NCBI GenBank assembly: GCA_030692905.1
Contig: JAUYBT010000042.1
Span: forward strand, 1-11,164
DNA: 11,164 bases
Direction of reading: 5' to 3'
From: Bacteroidales bacterium
GTDB taxonomy: Bacteria > Bacteroidota > Bacteroidia > Bacteroidales > VadinHA17
Shown: in pieces, positions 5,918 through 11,164 of the stretch
How the letters are laid out: each line of letters begins with the position of its first letter
How positions within the stretch are numbered: the stretch's first letter is position 1
Translations under genes and position numbers: made by a program
Notes under the pieces: model-generated
Databases searched by the model: none
What the model saw: only the letters and a program-made list of their open reading frames with translations
What the model was told of the DNA's origin: nothing

Positions 5918-8542
5918 ATGAAAATAAAAGTTAGTTTTTTAAAAATGTGGATTCTCAAATCCCTGACATTTATTTTATTAACCTCTTTAAACTGTTATGC
6001 GGCCAACGAAATCCCTGAAGTTTCAATTGTAGCAGATAACAGGCCAGGAGTATCTGTTTTGCATGGACTTACAAAACTGACAAATGCATTACAGGCAAAA
6101 AACATCATCTTCGAAAAAGTCGGGTCATTAAGCGAAGCAAAAGGGAAGTGGATTATAGTAACAGGTCTGTCATCAGGAGGAGGTGAAGCGGCACAGATGT
6201 TGAAAGCCGGAAACTACGCAATGCCTGAAATATCAGAGGCATTGACAATCCGGAAAACAAAGGGACAGAATAAATCCGTTTGGGTGATCAGTGGTTTTGA
6301 TGACCGGGGTCTAATGTATGGATTGTTAGATGTGGCAATCCGTATAGGATGGGGTGCTGACAGGAAAAATCCGATGAGTGAAGTCCCTGAAATTACAGAG
6401 AAACCGGATGTAAGCGAACGGGCAATTTCTTTTTATACCATGAACCGGGCCTACTGGGAAAGCAGGTTTTACGATGAAGCTTATTGGGCACGATATCTCG
6501 ATCTGCTGGCACAGAACAGGTTTAACTCTATGGTGGTGATTTTCGGATATGAGAATGGTGGCTTCCTTGCACCTTGTTATCCCTATTTCTTTGATACAGA
6601 AGGCTTCTCCGATGTCCGGATGGTGGGTATTACAGCACAGGAACAGCAACGTAATCTGAAAGCACTAAATCATTTAATAAGGATGGCTCATGACCGGGGC
6701 ATTCGCTTTACAGTCGGCATCTGGGATCACATTTATAGAGGTGGGGTTCAGGGAGGCGGCATTCCCGGGACAAAGGATTCACCGGATAAACCTGTTCCCG
6801 GACTGGTATGGGGTGTGACAGGCGATAATCTTATTTCTTATACTAAAACGGCCCTGGCCAAGTTCGTTAAGCTTGTTCCCGACCTTGATGCCATCCAATT
6901 CCGCATGCACAACGAATCGGGACTTAAAAAAGAAGAACAGCTTGATTTCTGGTCAGATGTTTTCAAAATGATGAAAGCGACTTCACCGAATTTGCGGCTC
7001 GACCTGCGTGCCAAAGAGTTACCCGAAGCGGTAGTTCAGAGTGCCCTCGATGAAGGAATAAAATTCAGAATCACAACCAAATACTGGATGGAACAGATGG
7101 GAATGCCTTATCATCCAACCCAGATTAATCTGGAAAAGAGCCCGCGTCGTCATAGTTATGCCGATATGCTTCGTTATCCTCAACAATACAAAATGCACTG
7201 GAGATTATGGACAGGTGGCACATCACGGATACTTTTATGGGGTGACCCGGAATATGTACGCCGGTTTGCCGAATCCACTCACCTGTACGATGGTGATGGT
7301 TATGAGGTTAATGAACCTCTTGCTACCAAGATGGAAGCCCAGCCACATGATGCCAAACCATTTGAGTTATTGAACCCAAAGTATCGTTACTGTGATTATG
7401 AGTTTGAGCGATACTGGCATTTCTTTCAGGTTTTTGGGCGAATTGGTTATAATCCTGGTACATCTCCCGTGTTATGGCAAAAAGAATTTGAATTGCGATT
7501 TGGCAAAAAAGTTGCTCCCTTCATTGAAACTGCTCTTCACCAGGCAAGCTGGATTCTGCCACGAATTGTTGCCTCAGTCTATCCTTACAGCGGTTTCCCT
7601 ATGACACGGGGCTGGGCCGAAAAACAGCGGCTTGGCAATCTGGCTGCATATTCAAAGAATGCAGGAAGCGACATCCAGCAATTCGCTAATTTCGATGAAG
7701 AAGCACAGATACTTATAGAAGGCGGTGAAACAGCAAAGATCCTTCCATCCATGAATAGTCGATGGTTTGAGCAGACTTCATCAGGTATAAATAAGTTAAT
7801 TGCTGAAGCTGAAAAGGCTACAGGAAATACCGGGAGCAAAGAATTCATATCTACAATTACAGACCTTAAAATTCTGTCCAATCTGGCGCTTTATCATTCC
7901 CGCAGAATACCGGCAGCAGTCTGTTACCGCCTGTTCGAGCGCACACAGAATCTGTCTGCACTTGATGAAGCAATTGCTTACGAACGTAATGCAATTGATG
8001 CATGGAGGCAAATTGTTGTTTCAGCAGGAGATATTTATACTGATGACTTGATGATGGGTGTGCGCGTTGCAGACCTCTGCGGACATTGGAAAGATGAACT
8101 TGTTTCATTAGAGAAAGGATTTGCTGATTTGGAACAAAAAAGAACCAGTTTTAAAGCTGAAGGCAATGCAAAGAAAGCGCCGCATTATAAAGTTGCAATC
8201 CATGCAGATTGGACTGAACGGTTTCAGATTGCACATCAGCCTGTTATAAGCAATCCGGTAGGAAAACCACTTAAAGTCAGTGTTAAGATGACCACTCCTT
8301 CGGGTGTCAAATGGGTGAGCCTGAGCTATCGCAGCGTAAACCAGGACGTGGAATACCAGACTATGCCGATGCTTCCAACCGGAGAAAAGAACACATTCGA
8401 GGCCATTGTGCCTGCTGAACAGATAAATCCAAAATGGGATTTTATGTATTTCATCAAAGTCATGGATAATGACAGGAATGGCATCATCTATCCCGATCTT
8501 AACAAGAAAACGCCATATATAATTGTGAAATTAATCCGATAA
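5918..8542 (+). CDS. Secreted large glycoside hydrolase, GH67/GH20-like N-terminal domain and TIM barrel
   Basis: The 874-residue product has a Sec signal peptide (basic start, hydrophobic L-T-F-I-L-L-T-S-L, likely cleavage after C-Y-A around residue 28). The S-L-N-C string is not a valid lipobox. Residues about 30-165 look like the small N-terminal alpha/beta domain that precedes the barrel in GH20 and GH67 enzymes, ending in D-D-R-G-L-M-Y-G-L-L-D-V (128-139). A barrel follows, beginning around residue 170, rich in aromatic residues (M-N-R-A-Y-W, F-G-Y-E-N-G-G-F). It includes F-R-M-H-N-E-S-G, whose E333 is a reasonable catalytic candidate, and W-T-G-G-T-S-R-I-L-L-W-G-D-P. A helical section follows, then a C-terminal beta-sandwich from about 765. 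Family knowledge suggests action on an acidic or N-acetylated sugar, but the sequence does not show which. It lies 52 bases after the second paralogue and 17 before the enolase-type gene, so it is probably cotranscribed with both. Confidence 0.65.
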   Translation: MKIKVSFLKMWILKSLTFILLTSLNCYAANEIPEVSIVADNRPGVSVLHGLTKLTNALQAKNIIFEKVGSLSEAKGKWIIVTGLSSGGGEAAQMLKAGNYAMPEISEALTIRKTKGQNKSVWVISGFDDRGLMYGLLDVAIRIGWGADRKNPMSEVPEITEKPDVSERAISFYTMNRAYWESRFYDEAYWARYLDLLAQNRFNSMVVIFGYENGGFLAPCYPYFFDTEGFSDVRMVGITAQEQQRNLKALNHLIRMAHDRGIRFTVGIWDHIYRGGVQGGGIPGTKDSPDKPVPGLVWGVTGDNLISYTKTALAKFVKLVPDLDAIQFRMHNESGLKKEEQLDFWSDVFKMMKATSPNLRLDLRAKELPEAVVQSALDEGIKFRITTKYWMEQMGMPYHPTQINLEKSPRRHSYADMLRYPQQYKMHWRLWTGGTSRILLWGDPEYVRRFAESTHLYDGDGYEVNEPLATKMEAQPHDAKPFELLNPKYRYCDYEFERYWHFFQVFGRIGYNPGTSPVLWQKEFELRFGKKVAPFIETALHQASWILPRIVASVYPYSGFPMTRGWAEKQRLGNLAAYSKNAGSDIQQFANFDEEAQILIEGGETAKILPSMNSRWFEQTSSGINKLIAEAEKATGNTGSKEFISTITDLKILSNLALYHSRRIPAAVCYRLFERTQNLSALDEAIAYERNAIDAWRQIVVSAGDIYTDDLMMGVRVADLCGHWKDELVSLEKGFADLEQKRTSFKAEGNAKKAPHYKVAIHADWTERFQIAHQPVISNPVGKPLKVSVKMTTPSGVKWVSLSYRSVNQDVEYQTMPMLPTGEKNTFEAIVPAEQINPKWDFMYFIKVMDNDRNGIIYPDLNKKTPYIIVKLIR

Positions 8543-8559
8543 TTCTAAAACTTATCTTC

Positions 8560-9849
8560 ATGGAAACCAATCGACGTAAATTCATTACAACTGCCATTAC
8601 CGGCAGTTTGGCTGCCACTTTACCGTTGTCATCCTTCGGTCGTGCTGCACCATTTGACGGTTCAGACGACTTAAAGACTAATTATTCCCGGCTTGATCAG
8701 ATACTGAAACAGCCTGTATTTAAAAAAGAACTATTTAGTTCCCCCGTTATCATTGAAACGCTCGAATTACTGCGTTACAGAAACAGTTTTTTATGCCGTG
8801 TAAGATCTAAAGACGGAGCAGAAGGGATCTCAGTCGGCCACAGTGGTCAGTTGAGGTCGCTTTACCCGATTTTCACCAACCTGTTACAACCATTTTTTAT
8901 AAATAAAGATGCACGCGATCTTGACCTGTTGCTGGAAAAGGTTTATATCTATCAGCTTAATTTCAGGTTATCAGGAATGGCGCTTGGTGTTCCAGTTGCC
9001 ACAATTGAGTTTGCTATTCTCGACATGATGGGGCGTATAGCTCAAAAGCCGATCGGCCAGTTGATAGGTGAAATACATCACCCGGAAGTTGCTGTTTACC
9101 AGGCTACCGAATACCGTGAAAAACCGGTGGCTGAGTCAATGGAACTGATAAAACGGGATGTTGCGGAATACAATGCCAGGGCACTTAAGATTAAAGTAGG
9201 AGGACTAATGTTCGGGACAGCAAACATTAATGCCGTTGGCCCGGCAGGCAGGACAGAGGAAATCATCCCTCTCGTCAGGAAAACATTTGGCGACCAGATG
9301 GTTCTTTATGCCGACTCAAATGGTTTCTATTCAGTGGAAGAAGCGATCCGTGTAGGAAAATTGCTGGAAGAATACCGTTTTCAATTTTTCGAGGAGCCTG
9401 TTCCTTTCGACTGGTATGAAGAGACCAAACAGGTTGCTGATGCGCTTAAAATACCTGTTGCAGGAGGCGAACAGGAATACAGTCTTCATGGATTTCGCTG
9501 GCTTATTGCCAATGACGGCCTTCAGATCGTTCAGCCCGATTACTTCTATTTCGGAGGAATGATCCGTGCGATGAAAGTTGCGCTAATGGCAAAAGCATTC
9601 GGAAAATCCTGCACTCCGCATATGACCGGTGGTGATTTAGGATTTCTTTATATGATGCATTTTGTATCGGCTCTCCCCAATGCTCTGCCTTATCATGAAT
9701 TCAAAGGACTTAAAACTGATGTCATTTTTGAATGCAAAACATCACCCCTTCAAAGTGTGAATGGTGCGGTTAAAGTTCCAACCGGCCCGGGTTCAGGTGT
9801 TGATATAGATCCGGAATTCATCAGGAAGCACGAGGTGGTAAAGGGGTGA
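8560..9849 (+). CDS. Tat-exported enolase-superfamily enzyme, mandelate racemase type
   Basis: The 429-residue product starts with a twin-arginine signal (N-R-R-K-F-I-T-T, R5 and R6, then a hydrophobic stretch to about residue 28). The rest is a mandelate racemase / muconate lactonising fold. Visible catalytic elements are K210-x-K212, metal ligands D252 (in A-D-S-N-G), E278 (in F-F-E-E-P) and E304 (in G-G-E-Q-E), and the pair D327 (Q-P-D) and H354 (T-P-H). The gaps D252-E278-E304-D327-H354 are 26, 26, 23 and 27, the same as D195-E221-E247-D270-H297 of mandelate racemase. The enzyme should therefore abstract a proton next to a carboxylate, acting as a racemase or a sugar-acid dehydratase. The last gene of the operon, it could process an acid sugar released by the neighbouring hydrolases. 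Tat export of this normally cytoplasmic fold is the odd feature. Fold call is confident; substrate is unknown. No clear terminator follows. Confidence 0.85.
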   Translation: METNRRKFITTAITGSLAATLPLSSFGRAAPFDGSDDLKTNYSRLDQILKQPVFKKELFSSPVIIETLELLRYRNSFLCRVRSKDGAEGISVGHSGQLRSLYPIFTNLLQPFFINKDARDLDLLLEKVYIYQLNFRLSGMALGVPVATIEFAILDMMGRIAQKPIGQLIGEIHHPEVAVYQATEYREKPVAESMELIKRDVAEYNARALKIKVGGLMFGTANINAVGPAGRTEEIIPLVRKTFGDQMVLYADSNGFYSVEEAIRVGKLLEEYRFQFFEEPVPFDWYEETKQVADALKIPVAGGEQEYSLHGFRWLIANDGLQIVQPDYFYFGGMIRAMKVALMAKAFGKSCTPHMTGGDLGFLYMMHFVSALPNALPYHEFKGLKTDVIFECKTSPLQSVNGAVKVPTGPGSGVDIDPEFIRKHEVVKG

Positions 9850-9915
9850 TAAGAGCCGGGTTCGGGGTGCAGGGGTAGTTGCCTTAGAACGGATTTCTGA
9901 GAAGGGATAACTTTG

Positions 9916-10127
9916 TCTTTTGTTGTTTTACAAATCCCTTTGATATATCGGAAAAGCTCTTTGATAATTTTATAAAAGACTTCTACATTTTGAATTATGC
10001 CTGTTATTTATTGATATATGCCTTTACTTATTTGAAAAAACCCCTTTCTTTATTTGATTATGCCTTCGCTTTATTTACAAATTACTTTTATATATTGATA
10101 AATTACTCAGGCATTATTACAATTTTA
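9916..10127. repeat. Degenerate A/T-rich tandem repeat, period about 21 bp
   Basis: About ten imperfect units can be laid end to end, starting at 9916, 9936, 9957, 9980, 10000, 10021, 10042, 10063, 10085 and 10106, with lengths 20, 21, 23, 20, 21, 21, 21, 22, 21 and 22. The best ones start CCTTT or CCCTTT, continue with TTATTTGAT or TTATTGAT and end ATATG or TTATG. Stops occur in most frames, so it is not a coding repeat. It fills the first part of the 621-base gene-free stretch after the operon (9850-10470). The 9850-9915 part holds nothing recognisable except a G-rich run. Low sequence complexity makes the alignment less certain than the regular spacing suggests. Confidence 0.5.
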
Positions 10128-10180
10128 TCCTGGAATGGTAAATTTTAGTCCGCTTACCTGCTTGAATTGGTCGCCTGTTG

Positions 10181-10360
10181 GACAGTATAGTCCGGAATAA
10201 TCACCGGAAGCGTCAAATCCCAATAACCACAAATACATCTGTGGTTGACAGTATATTATTTATGTGCAACGCCGGAGGCGTCAAATTCCAATAGCCCCGG
10301 TTACATCCGGGGATGATTGTATAAAAAGTGTCCAATCCCGGAGGGATTGAATTCCAATAT
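10181..10360 (+). repeat. REP-like array, three forward units upstream of the transposase
   Basis: The CCGGA boxes of three units lie at 10204, 10272 and 10338 (66-68 bp apart). A unit is a head hairpin with a GGA loop, the linker TCAAATTCCAATA, a tail hairpin and then TGACAGTAT or a variant. The head of unit B pairs ACGCC (10269-10273) with GGCGT (10277-10281). The head of unit C pairs CAATCCC (10333-10339) with GGGATTG (10343-10349). The head of unit A is decayed. The tail of A pairs AACCACA (10225-10231) with TGTGGTT (10240-10246), and the tail of B pairs CCCCGG (10295-10300) with CCGGGG (10307-10312). Unit C lacks a tail hairpin. A leftover GACAGTAT at 10181 suggests a further decayed unit before A. 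These resemble REP sequences acted on by RAYT transposases. Confidence 0.75.
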
Positions 10361-10415
10361 CTTGCATAATCAGAAAGAAATATATTTTCAGCACATCAAA
10401 ACAGAATGAATTTAA

Positions 10416-10446
10416 TTGTATGATCTGATAACAATTAGTAAATTTG
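10416..10446 (+). promoter_or_regulatory. Bacteroidota-type promoter for the transposase gene
   Basis: TTG at 10416-10418 and TAAATTTG at 10439-10446 are separated by 20 bases and match the -33 and -7 elements. Transcription would begin near 10453, leaving a leader of about 18 bases before the ATG at 10471. It also argues against translation starting at the TTG at 10444, which lies inside the -7 box. Confidence 0.65.
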
Positions 10447-10470
10447 TATCCGCTGCTAAATAAAATAAAT

Positions 10471-10923
10471 ATGTCAACTTACACCCAGATTCTTTATCAA
10501 CTGGTCTTTGGAAGCAAAGAATATACCCCCTTTCTGATAACAGAAAACAAGAACATACTTTTCTCATATATTGCCGGTATCCTTAAAAATAAATCCTGTC
10601 ATTCATACATCGTTGGAGGAGCAGGCAATCATATTCATATTATTACACATCTTCATCCAACTGTAGCCCTTTCTTTATTAGTCAAGGATATAAAGATGGC
10701 AAGTCATAAAATGATTTTAGAAAATAGTAAATTATTCTCTCACTTTACTGGTTGGCAGGTTGGATACGGTGCTTTCACCTATCATATTTCTTCAAAGGTT
10801 AAACTTATCGGTTATGTTGAAAACCAGAGGGAACATCATAAGATTTATTCATTTAAGGAGGAATTAACTCACTTGTTGAAAGAACACTCTGTGGATTATA
10901 TTGATGATTATCTTATAACTTAA
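10471..10923 (+). CDS. Y1 (IS200-like / RAYT-type) transposase
   Basis: Starting at the ATG 10471 the product has 150 residues, the usual size of this family, and opens M-S-T-Y-T-Q-I-L-Y-Q-L-V-F, a typical N-terminus. The HUH motif is N-H-I-H-I (H54, H56). The nucleophile is probably Y115 in G-Y-V-E-N-Q (Y115, Q119), followed by R-E-H-H. The W-Q-V-G-Y-G-A-F-T-Y stretch at 95-104 is also characteristic. Such enzymes cut single-stranded DNA at hairpin feet using a 5'-phosphotyrosine link. All catalytic residues seem intact. No IS200/IS605 end or TnpB partner is present. Instead, REP-like units flank the gene, forward upstream and inverted downstream, which points to a domesticated RAYT rather than a complete insertion sequence. 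The gene and its flanks are more A/T-rich than the sugar operon. Confidence 0.88.
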   Translation: MSTYTQILYQLVFGSKEYTPFLITENKNILFSYIAGILKNKSCHSYIVGGAGNHIHIITHLHPTVALSLLVKDIKMASHKMILENSKLFSHFTGWQVGYGAFTYHISSKVKLIGYVENQREHHKIYSFKEELTHLLKEHSVDYIDDYLIT

Positions 10924-10930
10924 TCTTATT

Positions 10931-11013
10931 CAACCCACTCCGGGGTTGTCTGACAGGTGCCCTATCTTTCCACAGATAAAACTGTGGCTATTGGGATTTG
11001 ACGCTTCTGGCGT
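10931..11013 (-). repeat. REP-like array, two inverted units downstream of the transposase
   Basis: Read on the minus strand, the outer unit has a head with ACGC (11001-11004) and GCGT (11010-11013), the linker TCAAATCCCAATAGCC, and a tail pairing CCACAG (10970-10975) with CTGTGG (10982-10987). The inner unit is a head only: CAACCC (10931-10936) pairs with GGGTTG (10943-10948). The boxes corresponding to CCGGA lie at 10939 and 11006, 67 bp apart, the same spacing as upstream. The inner hairpin begins 7 bases after the transposase stop, but no T-run follows, so it is not a standard terminator. The remaining bases to the end of the window (11014-11164) show nothing recognisable. Confidence 0.7.
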
Positions 11014-11164
11014 CGTTCTCTATCAAAAAATTCTAATCAAAATAATAAATGTGTATAAAAGGTAGCATAGTCTTAAGAGGCTGCTTGAAAATACAGTTGA
11101 TAAATACATAATTCATGATTTTCATTGTTCTGATGGATTGCCAATAAGAAATAATAAGAACCCG

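Noticed and set aside
5978..6010. Lipoprotein signal in the large hydrolase (cysteine in S-L-N-C-Y-A)
   Set aside because: The residues before the cysteine do not fit a lipobox; cleavage after C-Y-A by signal peptidase I is more plausible.
10181..10360. Repeated units of about 67 bp resembling a CRISPR array
   Set aside because: The conserved parts are two hairpins and a linker, the units diverge, only three copies exist, spacers are not unique sequence of even length, no cas gene is near, and inverted copies follow the transposase.
10444..10470. TTG at 10444 as the start of the transposase
   Set aside because: It lies within the predicted -7 box, and family members start like the M-S-T-Y-T-Q at 10471.

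Overview
The window looks like a chromosomal segment from a member of the Bacteroidota. The basis is several near-perfect matches to the Bacteroidota promoter (a TAnnTTTG -7 box about 20 bases after a TTG or TTTG -33 box), A/T-rich leaders without Shine-Dalgarno sequences, and the protein families present. No rRNA, tRNA, CRISPR array or taxonomic marker gene is visible, so the assignment below phylum level is open.

Layout. Bases 30-1099 hold two small genes on the minus strand. Both encode exported proteins of unknown function with a G-T-W motif just after the signal peptide, and each has its own promoter; the second ends in a strong intrinsic terminator. Bases 1297-9849 hold four genes on the plus strand, separated by only 60, 52 and 17 bases, which look like one operon. 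The first two are paralogous Tat-exported proteins with a glycoside-hydrolase-like barrel followed by a beta-galactosidase-trimerisation-like domain. The third is a large secreted hydrolase related to the GH67/GH20 type. The fourth is a Tat-exported enolase-superfamily enzyme of the mandelate racemase type. A perfect 34-bp palindrome lies between the two paralogues. Bases 9850-10470 contain no gene, but hold a degenerate 21-bp tandem repeat and then a REP-like array. Bases 10471-10923 encode a small Y1 (IS200-like, RAYT-type) transposase with its own promoter. Inverted copies of the REP-like units follow it.

How the genes may work together. All four operon products carry export signals, so the likely theme is breakdown or modification of a glycan, possibly one rich in acidic sugar, outside the cytoplasm. 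The barrel enzymes would release or trim sugars. The enolase-superfamily protein has the complete metal-binding set and the Asp/His pair of the mandelate racemase subgroup, with exactly the family spacing, and could racemise or dehydrate a sugar acid. That this happens in the periplasm is inferred from its Tat signal and would be unusual. No SusC/SusD pair, regulator or transporter is in the window, so the substrate cannot be named.

The strongest structural find is at the right end. The transposase gene sits between three forward REP-like units, spaced 66-68 bp apart, and two inverted units 67 bp apart. Their hairpin stems differ in sequence but keep their pairing. This is a REPtron-like arrangement: a domesticated HUH transposase with its likely substrates on both sides.
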